DNA of 64,000 bases from Candidatus Phyllobacterium onerii. Lineage in GTDB: Bacteria; Pseudomonadota; Alphaproteobacteria; Rhizobiales; Rhizobiaceae. Below are positions 49,390 through 58,792 of this stretch, in pieces. The position numbers and the translations under genes are program-made. Within the stretch, counting starts at the first letter, position 1. Each line of letters opens with the position of its first letter. The stretch spans positions 186,001 to 250,000 of the forward strand of contig NZ_JAQMHX010000002.1 in assembly GCF_028331445.1 (NCBI RefSeq), in the 5' to 3' direction. The notes under the pieces were generated by a model. That model did not search any database, was not told where the DNA came from, and was given only the letters and a program-made list of their open reading frames with translations.

Positions 49390-50430
49390 ATGAAGAATCA
49401 TCTACTTATTGCTGGAACAGGTCGCGCTGGAACAAGCCTTCTTGTAAAATATCTGACAGAGTTAGGACTCGAAACACACGTATCTGTTAGCGATGTTGTG
49501 GGTTGGAGTGACGACGCTAACGCAGGGCTAGAAGATAAGGTTTTGCACGGGAACGGGAAGGAACCTTATGTCATCAAATCCCCGTGGCTATTTCAGTCTA
49601 TCGATGAAATTTTGGCGAGCGGTGATGTCAAAATTGACGGTGTGATAATCCCAGTTAGGGATTTGTCCGAGGCAGCAAGCAGCAGAACCATCCTCGAACT
49701 ACAGAACATACACAATCAATACCAGTGGTTTACTGAGGAAATGGCTCCGTGGCAGGCATGGGGAACAACGCCTGGGGGGACAGTGTATTCCCTGAACCCA
49801 CTCGACCAGGCGCGTTTGCTTGCAGTTGGATTTCATCACCTAGTGGAAAGGCTGGTAAAGGCGGAAGTGCCAATTTATTTGGTGGCCTTTCCTCGATTTG
49901 CTGAGGACCCTGAATATCTTTATCGCGCTCTCAACGGATGCTTGCCTTCATCCGTCACCAAAGAAGCTGCGATTGCCGCGCACAACAAGCTCGTAGATCG
50001 GAAAAAAGTGAGGGTAAAAAAGGAGATTGGCGGCGAATTTTTAGCATCACCAGAACACCCGCCGTCGCTCGAAAAAGCCGATAATGCGGCACTTAGGCGT
50101 GAACTGGTAAAAAGCAGAGCAGCAAATGCCGCAACGGAAGAAATGCTTAGTCAGGCTATAACGGCGAAGCAATCTGCCGCAACTGAAGTCATGGCCCTTC
50201 AGACACAACTGATGGATGCGCAAAACGCGTTGGCAAACATGTCTGAAACAATCTCGCTGCAACACTCCGAAATTAGAGGCTGCGACGAAAGAATTGATAT
50301 GCTTTATTCCAGCACTTCATGGCGCATGACTAGCCCGTTGCGAAGTATAGTAAATGCGATGCGGGGTGTGTTAAGGTTTCGAGGAGTTGCGCCAGGCAAT
50401 GAGCCAATCAGACTAGCGCGCCGAGAATAG
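49390..50430 (+). CDS. P-loop (sulfotransferase-like) protein with coiled coil and SWRxTSPLR tail
   Basis: 346 residues. The start I-A-G-T-G-R-A-G-T-S-L-L-V-K is a P-loop like that of sulfotransferase-fold proteins that bind PAPS, followed by a second block V-I-K-S-P-W near residue 58 and V-I-I-P-V-R-D near 92. Residues 225-310 are a predicted coiled coil rich in Ala, Glu and Gln. The end has S-S-T-S-W-R-M-T-S-P-L-R-S. Probably a glycan sulfotransferase or a regulator of chain length; assignment is tentative. Confidence 0.72.
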   Translation: MKNHLLIAGTGRAGTSLLVKYLTELGLETHVSVSDVVGWSDDANAGLEDKVLHGNGKEPYVIKSPWLFQSIDEILASGDVKIDGVIIPVRDLSEAASSRTILELQNIHNQYQWFTEEMAPWQAWGTTPGGTVYSLNPLDQARLLAVGFHHLVERLVKAEVPIYLVAFPRFAEDPEYLYRALNGCLPSSVTKEAAIAAHNKLVDRKKVRVKKEIGGEFLASPEHPPSLEKADNAALRRELVKSRAANAATEEMLSQAITAKQSAATEVMALQTQLMDAQNALANMSETISLQHSEIRGCDERIDMLYSSTSWRMTSPLRSIVNAMRGVLRFRGVAPGNEPIRLARRE

Positions 50431-50443
50431 GATTTCTCCCAAA

Positions 50444-52263
50444 TTGACGTTGCAGCGAGAGACGTTCGAATTGTTCGCCTATGCTGGTATCGGCATTGCA
50501 ATTGCGGTGCTTCCGCTATTCTTGGTTCTCGCGTTTCTAATACAGCAACCATCAATGCGGCGGTATAGTTATGAGCCGTCGACATGGTCCACAGCCACTC
50601 TAGGTTTCGCGATGGCTGGTGCTTTGTTCTTTTTAACATGTATCCAAGCCACGCCAGCACGCATCGCCTGCGTGGTGGCGCTTGCGGTGCCATTTCTATT
50701 ACTTCTCCTAGTTCCCGGTGAGCGGCACCGATCCGTTTTGTGCGCCGCGATACTCGCAGCGTTTACTGCTATCGCGTTCGTGCTCAACTTTTCGTCCGGT
50801 CCCTATGAACCGGATCCGACCAACACGACTGGCATCAAGTTCTTTGAAAGCGGTTGGTATCATTGGAGCGCTTACCTGGCCCCGGCAAAAAGCCTTGGTG
50901 CGGGGCTAGTCATCTACAGAGACTTCCCTTCCCAATACGGACTCGTGCCACCCCTGCTCATGGCAGCTGCGTCGAAAATGGGATGGGTCGCTGGCACGTT
51001 CTATGTCTTCGGCGTGCTTCAGTTCTTATTTTGGTTAAGTCTCACCTGCACAGCCCTGGTCGTTGTCAGGCGGGCTAGGGATTACAACCCTTTGATTTGG
51101 TTGGCCGCGCTATCAACGGTGCTTGCTACGTGCTTCTTTTGGGCCGGTGGGCCGAGCTTCGCGAATATAACCCCGTCGCTGGGAGGCATCAGATATTTTC
51201 CTGTTGCGGTGCTGGCTGCCGCAATAGTCCTAAAAAGCCCCAGTTGGCTGCTTCATATCCTTTGGGCCATCGGAGCGCTGTGGTCTATTGAATCGCTATT
51301 CATGGTGTCCTTCGTTTGGTGGCCGCAGTGCATCCTCATCAATCTACCGCGCGGCGGCACACCATCGGCGATCCTCTGGAGTTTTATCCGATCTGCATTA
51401 GTGCTGATTGGGGTCGCCCTTGCCACACTCGTGATGGCCCTGGCGTTATACTTGGCTCTATACGGAGTGTTACCAGACCCGAACATGTTGTTTTCGTTCG
51501 GCATAAACCCGCCAGGGGCGTTGCAGTCAACCCAATTGGTCCAATTCTCGTCGTTGTCTTATCACTGACGTTCGCGATCTACACGCTCGTTTCCATATAT
51601 AGACGGACGGGACTGGACCGCGAGTTTCAGAACCTCTTTTGCGTCATCTTGTTGAGCTATGGGGCCATGATTTACTATATAGGCCGCAGTCACGATGCCA
51701 ACGTCCTGTCACTCTTCCCATACTATGCATTGATCTTGATCTACCTGGCGCTCAATGCCACGGCGACAATCATTCGCGTATGGACGGCGAGCACGTTGGC
51801 GCTGTGGATTAGCTGGGTTTTGGTTGCTCAGTTCGCGCCGAGCCCGAACCGCTATGACAATATATTGACCTTTAACGGTGGAAACCTCGACAGGGTCATG
51901 ACCGACTATTTCGAGAATCCGACCAAAACAGATCGCGGCAAGGCGATAGACTACATCACAAAAACATATGGCGAGGGGGTTACCGCCTTCGATGTGATTG
52001 CGGACATTGTTATAACTGAACCGCAAACGCAGTGGACTTCCTACACGAACTTCACCAGCTTCTATTTCCTGCCAACCGAGACACTAAGGCTTACCGTGCA
52101 CCGCGCAAAAGAGCGGTTGATGCAAAATGGATGGGTTATCATTTCTAACAATGATCCGACGATGTCGGCATCTGTACTCGATCTTTTTGCAGCCGATTAC
52201 GATATTATCGAAACCAAGAGTTTTGGAACGTATAAAGGTTATCGTTTTTCTCCCAAACCCTAA
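50444..52263 (+). pseudogene. GT-C-like membrane protein, disrupted by one frameshift
   Basis: The first frame (50444-51568, 374 residues, about nine helices) and a second frame that stops at 52263 join into one protein of about 605 residues. Good membrane and soluble sequence passes from frame 1 (...M-L-F-S-F-G-I-N-P-P-G) to frame 2 (N-P-I-G-P-I-L-V-V-V-L...) within 51505-51550. A one-base loss would explain it. The soluble C-terminus ends near Y-D-I-I-E-T-K. An acidic W-Y-H-W-S-A-Y-L loop near residue 140 recalls GT-C enzymes. It could be a recent pseudogene or a sequencing error. Confidence 0.75.
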
Positions 52264-52530
52264 GATCGCCGCCACACCTCCCGTTATGTTATCGAACGAG
52301 GAGGAGTGCATATCGTACGGCGTAGACTTGTCCATTGAGCCGTTTGAGGACGAGCAATCCTTTCCTTGGGCACACGAAGTAAACCGGCGGTCGGGACTCC
52401 TTACTCTGACCGAGCTTGGATGGGAATGACTGTTGCTACTAGCTCTGTGGATCAAGTAGGACGCTTTAGTTTTCAGTGGCTCGCGCTTGAGAAACTAACG
52501 TTCCTCGAACGTTTTAAGCGAGGAGCTTGC
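52264..52530. other. Gap after the frameshifted membrane gene
   Basis: 267 bp of non-coding sequence with no feature I can name; it leads into the gene debris at 52.5-53.4 kb. Confidence 0.4.
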
Positions 52531-52531
52531 T

Positions 52532-52900
52532 TCAGCCATCTGAGGATTTGGGCGTCATTGGATGAGAGAAATGTCCCACGTGCAACGCCGCTTCTTGAGT
52601 ATGAAGCCAAGCCGACGCAGCGTCAGAGCTAGGCAGCGCGCAGCTGACATGTCCCGCAAGCATGAACGATACGGACATTCGCGACCTCTGGCCCTGCGTT
52701 GGCAGCATCAACCAGTGCGCGAACATGTGAAGCATCTGCCCGTAACGACGGACGACACCGATGAACTCTTCGATGTCATGTCCCCTGAGAATGAACACTG
52801 GCAATCCCGTTGACTTACGGAACTTTGGGGCACCGAATGAATCGCGGTCCTGACCAGCGTGATAAAGCTCATGTTCAATCAGCGCGCAGCTCGCAGCGAC
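52532..52900 (-). pseudogene. Fragment of a phage-type metallopeptidase
   Basis: Without a start codon, the minus strand reads A-L-I-E-H-E-L-Y-H-A-G-Q, an H-E-x2-H zinc motif, then F-G-A-P-K-F. It continues to L-R-G-H-D-I-E-E-F-I-G-V-V-R-R-Y-G near 52740. This matches the 'putative phage metallopeptidase' family. The remaining open frame to 52532 is unrelated. The 5' part is missing; the fragment meets the stress-protein fragment head to head. Confidence 0.55.
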
Positions 52901-53162
52901 GGCGGCCGGGGCTGCGGCAGGTGCAGTGGCAGGCGGGGCTGCCGGCGGGCTTATCGGCTTGCTGACGAGTGCCGGAGTGGATGAAGATGAAGCCCATGTT
53001 TATGCAGAAGGTGTTCGCCGGATCGCGCCAAAATGTATCGCCCGCTTTAAGCGAAATCTAATAGAGGCCTACGCAGCAGAAGCCGGCCGCGTAGGCCTGA
53101 TTTTAGGTTTTCTGCGGAATTGGTTAGGACGGGTCCGGCGCATTCCGAACGCGCAATCGTGA
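52900..53162 (+). pseudogene. Fragment of a YflT-like general stress protein
   Basis: An Ala/Gly-rich stretch leads into L-L-T-S-A-G-V-D-E-D-E-A-H-V-Y-A-E-G-V-R-R, a conserved segment of small rhizobial stress proteins. The frame then runs into unrelated sequence at about 53025 and stops at 53162. Both ends of the original gene are missing. Confidence 0.45.
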
Positions 53163-53255
53163 TTGGTTGCAGGAGCCGGATTGGGAACCGACGGCATGAG
53201 CCGAGCGCTACCGAATGCGCCATCCTACGAAACTGATTTTGGAGAATAAACCTCC

Positions 53256-53361
53256 ATGTGCCGCAAGCTATCTGCTTGGGCTGGGTTTATGCGCAAGCTT
53301 CTCGTCACCGCCAATGCGCTCGTCAAAGCCGATCGCATGTGGCGCGAAAAACATGCTTGAT
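53256..53361 (+). pseudogene. Possible IS110-type transposase tail
   Basis: A 34-codon frame beginning near ATG 53256 reads F-M-R-K-L-L-V-T-A-N-A-L-V-K-A-D, like the C-terminal end of IS110/IS116-family transposases. Nothing else of the element is present. Very short, so only a suggestion. Confidence 0.35.
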
Positions 53362-53778
53362 CACAAGGGAAACTAATCGCGCTCTACCTATCATGAAAAG
53401 AACCTCAATTGAGAGCCTTAAATCACCGCCTCGAAGAGCTTCGAACATTTCTTCGAAAGCATCGACGCGCTGCTGTGACAGAAGGCGAACATCGGCTTCT
53501 GTCGAGTTCCTACGCTGCCCATAAACCGCAGAACTGTGAGTGGATCGCGTTGGTCACCGGATCGAACGAGAACCACAATACGAGCGTCCGCCATCGACGA
53601 AATGCATTTTCCGCGCGGGGCGATGCGACACCGGAATGGGTCCATTTTGAAGGAAAGCTACTAATGCATAATTTTCTCGAGTCAAAATCGATTTTAGGGT
53701 AAAATTACGCAGCGTATTTAAAGGTAGCGTCCTTGCGCGCCGTATTCGACGCAGGATGCTGCAGAGGAATGATAGCCA
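53362..53778. other. 417-bp gap upstream of the BA14K gene
   Basis: Short frames (up to 97 codons) on the plus strand have no recognisable content. It is AT-rich near 53690-53710 (TTTTAGGGTAAAATTACG), probably the BA14K promoter region. Confidence 0.4.
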
Positions 53779-54267
53779 ATGGAAAGGTTAGCAATCTTTG
53801 CCCTGTCGCTGGTGACGGCGCTGACGAGCGTCCCGGCGGCCATGGCGTTTCCCACCGTTGCCGTGCCGAAGATCGAAGTCGAAGAGGCGCAGCCGGTCCA
53901 GTACAGGCGTTACCGCGGCGGTTACAACCGTGGATACTGGGGCGGCTATCGAGGCTACCGCGGGCACAGATACTACAATGGTAACGACGATTGGGCTTGG
54001 GCACTGGGCGGGCTCGCGACTGGCGTAATCATCGGCGGATTGCTGGCACAGCCGAGGTATTATGGCCCCAGCTACTACGATGAGGGCTACTACGGGTCGA
54101 CCTATTACCGTCCGCGCTACTACGCGCCACGCAATTACCGCCGGGTCTATTATGGCGGTACACATACGCGCTGGTGCTATGCGCGCTACCGGTCCTATAG
54201 GGCTTACGACAACACGTTCCAGCCCTACTACGGTCCGCGACGGCCGTGCGTCTCGTCCTATTATTGA
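53779..54267 (+). CDS. BA14K-family exported protein
   Basis: 162 residues. The signal peptide (residues 1-23, ending A-A-M-A) is followed by a Tyr/Arg/Gly-rich repeat region. A short hydrophobic segment with W-A-L-G-G-L-A-T-G-V-I-I-G-G lies near residue 76. The diagnostic C-terminus C-Y-A-R-Y-R-S-Y-R-A-Y-D-N-T-F-Q is near 136-151, with P-R-R-P-C closing a likely disulfide. The family includes the Brucella 14-kDa immunoreactive protein with lectin-like activity. Probably periplasmic or outer-membrane. Confidence 0.92.
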   Translation: MERLAIFALSLVTALTSVPAAMAFPTVAVPKIEVEEAQPVQYRRYRGGYNRGYWGGYRGYRGHRYYNGNDDWAWALGGLATGVIIGGLLAQPRYYGPSYYDEGYYGSTYYRPRYYAPRNYRRVYYGGTHTRWCYARYRSYRAYDNTFQPYYGPRRPCVSSYY

Positions 54268-54426
54268 TTGCGAGCGTAGTTGGCGAGCCACCTGGCGCTT
54301 TTCCCCGACGCGCAGGCTACCGGATTCTTCGGCTTCTCCTCAAACGGCTGCGCATATTTCCCCATTGTGCATGATGAATGCCACATTTTTCTGACAGCAC
54401 TCATGGTGAGACAAAGTGGAGCGGCC

Positions 54427-54594
54427 ATGAAGCGCAAGTGCAAATCCCCGGAGAGCCCCTTAGACCAACACACTGTGCAAGAGCTGGAACTTCAGGAGCG
54501 TCTGATTATCAAGTACATGAAAGAGGGCATGACGCGCGAGGAAGCGGCAATGCATGCGCCCGCCGAATTGCGGGAGAAAATGGATCGGGGCTGA
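54427..54594 (+). CDS. Small hypothetical protein
   Basis: 55 residues from ATG 54427, preceded by GGAG at good spacing; the frame opens upstream at 54280 but without a ribosome site. Sequence is charged and helical (L-E-L-Q-E-R-L-I-I-K-Y-M-K-E-G-M-T-R-E-E-A), with a C-terminal A-P-A-E-L-R-E-K-M. No family recognised. Downstream of BA14K on the same strand. Confidence 0.5.
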   Translation: MKRKCKSPESPLDQHTVQELELQERLIIKYMKEGMTREEAAMHAPAELREKMDRG

Positions 54595-54636
54595 GACTGT
54601 TCCATATCTCATGCGGCTTAAGCCTTTGCAGAACTA

Positions 54637-54915
54637 CTAGTCGATTTCTGAAGAGCCTGCCGGTGGCGGCTGCTGAGGCTCGGTTAGATATGGCAGCTTA
54701 TCCGCCGCTGGCGTGCCTGCCAGTTTAAGGAGTGCCACCATTACCGCTGTAAAATTGGCATTATTGCCCAAGGCAGCACGTGGATTCGCTGCAAGGCCAA
54801 ACAACGCCACTGTGTTGGCATCTTCAACCGCGAACGAACCGTCAAAGAGACCAATTCGCAAGCTGCGTCCATTATGTAGAACGAATACCTTCTTAATGTT
54901 CCAATGGGTCATCAA
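54637..54915 (-). CDS. Small hypothetical protein downstream of the MFS gene
   Basis: 92 residues beginning M-M-T-H-W-N-I-K-K-V-F-V-L, with a short Pro-rich tail. The gene starts 15 bases after the MFS stop on the same strand, without a strong ribosome site. Ala- and Leu-rich in the middle. No domain is recognised. It may be part of the MFS operon. Confidence 0.45.
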   Translation of the reverse strand: MMTHWNIKKVFVLHNGRSLRIGLFDGSFAVEDANTVALFGLAANPRAALGNNANFTAVMVALLKLAGTPAADKLPYLTEPQQPPPAGSSEID

Positions 54916-54930
54916 GCCAAAATTCGCTGT

Positions 54931-56118
54931 TCAGTCCTTGTGGTTCCAATCGATCCGCAAAATGACCAGGGCGATTGTACTCACAGCGAGAATCCCGGCG
55001 AATACCAGAAATATTGTAGAGGGGTATATCCCACCGGAAAACACTGCCCCGATTCCGAAAAGGACCAAACCGAGCAACATCCCGGTACAATGCAAAGCGC
55101 CTTTTGCCCGCCCCAAGGTCGATCGTGGAACGCTCGATTGAAGCGTGACCTCAACGGCAACCCTGCCCAGATTATAGAGTACGCCAAGTACAGCAAATAC
55201 GAGTGGCGCCCACGGCAGATCTACCATTTTCAAAGCCGCAAACGAGAAAGCGGTAAGGGCGACGATGATCAATTGCAAGATCGGAACCTCTATGATCCGG
55301 ACCAGCGGTATAAGAAGTATAGCACCCAGAATGGAACCAGCGGACCAAGCGCTTTCAAGCTGTCCAAAATCTATTGCGCTGCCTTTAAGTTCTTCAAACA
55401 CGAAGCTCGGGCCAATAACGCTTACCAACATGCCCCCGAGGTACAGAAGTGCGTAAATGGCGCCGAGTCGAAGCAGATGGCGGTCGATAAGCAGTTCTGA
55501 CTCGTTTGTATTTCGTGCATCCTGAAGGGAGAGCGGTTCTCGTCGGACGAGACACATGCAGCATACAGATATCGCAAAAGCCGCGGCTATTGCTGCGAGC
55601 GTAAACGTCGGGGTCCAGACGTAGAGCAAGACACCAGTGAGCGCTGCTGCCACCAAACTTCCTGATTGCGTCAAGAAGCACGCGATGCAGTTTGCTGTCG
55701 ACAGCGGGAAGCCAGCGCCAACGGATGGTATCATTGACTGAGACGCCGTAAGCGCAATCCGGTCGAACGCCGCGAACGGAATTGTCGACAGCCAGATCGC
55801 CCAACGCAAATCCGGCGCTAGCATGATTGCCCCCAGAGCCAACGCGGCTAAGAAGCGAACGAAGTCGGCTATCAAACAGAGAGCGCGTCGATCGTAGCGA
55901 TCAGACATCCATCCTGCGAGCGGGCTCGCGATCAATTCTGTCATGCTTAAAGATGCGAAAAACACCGCCACGGCTGATACGCCGCATCCCGAAACAACGA
56001 GAATCCAGGCGCAAGCAAAGTTGTACGCGTTGCGCCCTACGGCCGAAGCAAACGTGCTCGCGAGGTACCAGTTGAACGAACACGATCCATGGACTGCAAC
56101 GGAACAGGATCGGGGCAT
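54931..56118 (-). CDS. MFS-family efflux transporter
   Basis: 395 residues with twelve predicted membrane helices. The loop motif G-W-M-S-D-R-Y-D-R-R after helix 2 (near residue 70) is MFS motif A. The overall pattern resembles MFS_3/EntS-like exporters. Helices 6 and 7 are separated by a cytoplasmic loop with L-V-R-R-E-P. It lies next to an AraC regulator and a divergent methyltransferase. The exported compound is unknown; a small metabolite modified by that methyltransferase is the simplest reading. Confidence 0.88.
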   Translation of the reverse strand: MPRSCSVAVHGSCSFNWYLASTFASAVGRNAYNFACAWILVVSGCGVSAVAVFFASLSMTELIASPLAGWMSDRYDRRALCLIADFVRFLAALALGAIMLAPDLRWAIWLSTIPFAAFDRIALTASQSMIPSVGAGFPLSTANCIACFLTQSGSLVAAALTGVLLYVWTPTFTLAAIAAAFAISVCCMCLVRREPLSLQDARNTNESELLIDRHLLRLGAIYALLYLGGMLVSVIGPSFVFEELKGSAIDFGQLESAWSAGSILGAILLIPLVRIIEVPILQLIIVALTAFSFAALKMVDLPWAPLVFAVLGVLYNLGRVAVEVTLQSSVPRSTLGRAKGALHCTGMLLGLVLFGIGAVFSGGIYPSTIFLVFAGILAVSTIALVILRIDWNHKD

Positions 56119-56231
56119 TTGGCAGCTTTCGGGAAATGGCTATGCAAGCATCAACGGCAATTTCCGGCGGTCATGCTTTCTGATTTGTGCCGGACTTTCA
56201 AAATCGTGCCAAAAAATCTTGGACATGCGCA

Positions 56232-57131
56232 TCAACTGCGCCACCGGCGGCGGAACTCGGAGGGGCCGGTGCCTAAGGCTTGTTTGAAGGCAACGGTAAA
56301 GTGACTTGAACTCGCAAATCCGCATCCCAGTGCAATGTCGGTCGCCGAAAGATCGGTGGTACGAAGGAGATCGACTGCACGTTTCAACCGATGTTCTGCA
56401 ACGTATGAATGAGGCGTTTTGCCTGTAGATTGCTTGAACGCGCGAAAAAAGTGCCGTCGACTTACGCCAATTTCTCGAACAAGTTCCTCCAGGCTCGGCG
56501 GGTTCGCCGGTCGGCTCTCGATGATGGCGTTTATACGCTTGAGATTGAGCGGTGTGAGACCACCTTTGGCTGGCTCCAAACCAACGCCGTTGAGTCTGAG
56601 TAACTGTACGAACAGTTGGACGGCTTGGCTTTCAGCCATAGTAACACTGATTGGATCGGGATTATGGAGCTCCGCCGCGATCCTTTGAAGTGCGTCCTCG
56701 ATCATGTTGTCGCGAAACCCGATGGCCGGCTTCAACCCCACCAGGTGCTTGGAACCGAGGGCTTCCTCAATGAACGTGGTATCGACGGAGACGAATAAAT
56801 ACGAACCGGTGGCGTCTCCTTCGTCCCATCCAGTCCATTCACGGTGAGCAGGTACGAAAACGACGGAGCCCGGACGGCGGGGAGTGAAACCAACGGAACG
56901 GCCCTCAACGAAATCCTCACCAGACCGTGCCCCGCCTTTCAGGTTTATCAAAAACGAGTGCTGGTCAGGCGCAATGCGCGTCTCCTGACGTGCCAACCCC
57001 GTTCTCTTAACGATGTGCGCTCGAACCATACCCCAGTTAATATGTTGATGGACGAGGGTGCTGTGATCCGATCGACGGACCTCATCAGGTTGAAAGTCAT
57101 ATGTCTCCGTCAAAGAGGCAATCCCTTCCAA
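56232..57131 (-). CDS. AraC-family transcriptional regulator
   Basis: 299 residues, the same architecture as the duplicated regulators at 26661 and 28961 but only distantly similar (shared G-L-A-x-x-E-T, G-F-T-P-R-R-P-G, K-G-G-L-T-P-L-N-L and I-A-L-G-C-G-F-A-S-S-S-H-F). The double helix-turn-helix is intact (I-G-V-S-R-R-H-F-F-R-A-F-K near 215). It lies upstream of the MFS gene on the same strand and divergent from the methyltransferase, so it probably controls both. Confidence 0.9.
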   Translation of the reverse strand: MEGIASLTETYDFQPDEVRRSDHSTLVHQHINWGMVRAHIVKRTGLARQETRIAPDQHSFLINLKGGARSGEDFVEGRSVGFTPRRPGSVVFVPAHREWTGWDEGDATGSYLFVSVDTTFIEEALGSKHLVGLKPAIGFRDNMIEDALQRIAAELHNPDPISVTMAESQAVQLFVQLLRLNGVGLEPAKGGLTPLNLKRINAIIESRPANPPSLEELVREIGVSRRHFFRAFKQSTGKTPHSYVAEHRLKRAVDLLRTTDLSATDIALGCGFASSSHFTVAFKQALGTGPSEFRRRWRS

Positions 57132-57374
57132 GTTAACTAGTCACAACGAGTTATAGATGAATCTTGGGTTGCCAAACAATCCGCGATCAACCCAGGGTTG
57201 GTCGATGATGGCACTTTCATGAAAAAACGGCATGGCGGTGAAAGCGCGTTGTCGAGCAGCCGTCTACCAACTATCGGACGACGCGCTGGCGGCAGATCGG
57301 CACTAGACCGCAGAATACCCTCTTACAGTCCGGCGGCATCGTACCTTGGGGTGCAATCATGGAGGTGTACGACG

Positions 57375-58361
57375 ATGCAAGCTTTCACAGACTTTATCGC
57401 CGAATGCGACCGCGGCCCGCGTTTGAACAAACTCGCCGGATTCTTTGCGGAGACCGCGGCCGGCAAGGGTGGAATGCCCATTCGCAAACCCGCCGTTGAT
57501 ACGCGGCTTCTGCCATATGACACACTCCTTCATCGGTTTGTCGAACTGCATTCGCGCCGCCAAGGTTTCTTCGACCAACACTATCACAGTAGCATTCCGT
57601 ACCGCCTGGAGGAGGAATGCCGTATGGCGCACGCACTCCTGCGATACAGTCAATTGAACACGAATGACGTGTTGCTCTACAGTCTTGGCACTGCCGAAGG
57701 CACAATGGCTCGCACGCTATCCGAAATGAGCCGGGGGAGTATCCGATCCTTGTCGTGCAGCCCGAACGAGGAGAACTACAAGTGCTTTATGGCTTTTGGT
57801 GAGCCCACTTACGCCAGCTTTTTCCTGGGTCCCTTTCATCGGTTGACCAAGGAGCATCTCCATTCCGACAAAAAGCTTGAACCGTTTTCGGAAGGGTTCG
57901 ACTTCATCCTGGAAGACACCACGTTTCAGATGTATTCACCCAATCGGCAAAAGCAGATCGAGTTTGTCGCTCAACATCTCAAGGCTGACGGCATCCTCTT
58001 GCTCTTGGAGAAGTTCCGGGCCGTTGATCCCGAAGACTACCAGGGACGTGAATCTCAAAAGGACTTTGGCTTCAAGACACATTACTTCGGCTCCAAGGAG
58101 ATAGCGCGGAAGACGAAACTCGTGCTCACAACAATGCACGACGGCCAAGTTACCTTGGCAGAGATGGCGAGCGCCATATACGCACAATTTAGCCACTGCA
58201 TCGTCACATGGAACAGCGGAAACTTCTATGGTCTGGCGGCCAGCAACAGCAGGGAGAATCTTCGGCGTTATCTATCCTTGATGGTTTATCCTGCGATACC
58301 TCTCGAATACGTCTATGAGCCGGAGCCATACACCGACCTCGCAAGGTGGGTGAGAACCTGA
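57375..58361 (+). CDS. SAM-dependent methyltransferase, CmoA-like
   Basis: About 328 residues from the ATG at 57375, which has a perfect GGAGGT eight bases upstream; the frame is open 59 codons further up. The SAM region reads L-L-Y-S-L-G-T-A-E-G-T-M-A near residue 103, a variant with Thr-Ala in place of Cys-Gly. A late L-L-L-L-E-K-F block after F-V-A-Q-H-L-K-A-D-G resembles CmoA-type enzymes. Substrate unknown. The divergent AraC regulator and exporter suggest biosynthesis and release of a small molecule. Confidence 0.8.
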   Translation: MQAFTDFIAECDRGPRLNKLAGFFAETAAGKGGMPIRKPAVDTRLLPYDTLLHRFVELHSRRQGFFDQHYHSSIPYRLEEECRMAHALLRYSQLNTNDVLLYSLGTAEGTMARTLSEMSRGSIRSLSCSPNEENYKCFMAFGEPTYASFFLGPFHRLTKEHLHSDKKLEPFSEGFDFILEDTTFQMYSPNRQKQIEFVAQHLKADGILLLLEKFRAVDPEDYQGRESQKDFGFKTHYFGSKEIARKTKLVLTTMHDGQVTLAEMASAIYAQFSHCIVTWNSGNFYGLAASNSRENLRRYLSLMVYPAIPLEYVYEPEPYTDLARWVRT

Positions 58362-58432
58362 TGATCAGGCTCCGGTTTGAACCCCTATCCATCATTCTGG
58401 TCAGTAGCAGTCACACGCTTGAGGAAACAGGC

Positions 58433-58768
58433 ATGCAGGCGATATCCCGCAAAGCGCCAGCAAGAATATCGGAAAAGTGCATGGATCAGGAGCTTTGGGC
58501 AATTTTGGATCGGCATGCTCGCCTATCGACATCTATTCAAGCGTTTCAAACGAAAGTGCCCGCAGCAAGCGAGGCAAGACAAATCCTCGCGATAAAAATT
58601 CTTGAAGAACAGTTCCTCCGCAAGCAGCTGATTGACATTCGCCCGTCTACAAACCACGGAGCCCAATCGAAATTGATATATCTTAGTCTAATGCTAGCAA
58701 AGACCCGAACCTCCATGAATGAAAGTACCATGGCGCGAGTCATGAGATCGGTGGAACGTTTTCTTTAA
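58433..58768 (+). CDS. Hypothetical protein downstream of the CmoA-like gene
   Basis: 111 residues from ATG 58433, with GAGGA eight bases upstream. A second start at ATG 58361 overlaps the methyltransferase stop (TGATG) and would add 24 residues. Sequence is helical and charged (M-D-Q-E-L-W-A-I-L-D-R-H; A-I-K-I-L-E-E-Q-F-L-R-K-Q-L). No family recognised. It probably belongs to the same transcript and converges with the XRE gene. Confidence 0.55.
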   Translation: MQAISRKAPARISEKCMDQELWAILDRHARLSTSIQAFQTKVPAASEARQILAIKILEEQFLRKQLIDIRPSTNHGAQSKLIYLSLMLAKTRTSMNESTMARVMRSVERFL

Positions 58769-58792
58769 CCGCAACGCTGCGAACCGCCTCGC

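Noticed and set aside
54904-55500. 198-codon plus-strand frame opposite the MFS gene
   Set aside because: Shadow; very hydrophilic, low-complexity sequence and no ribosome site.
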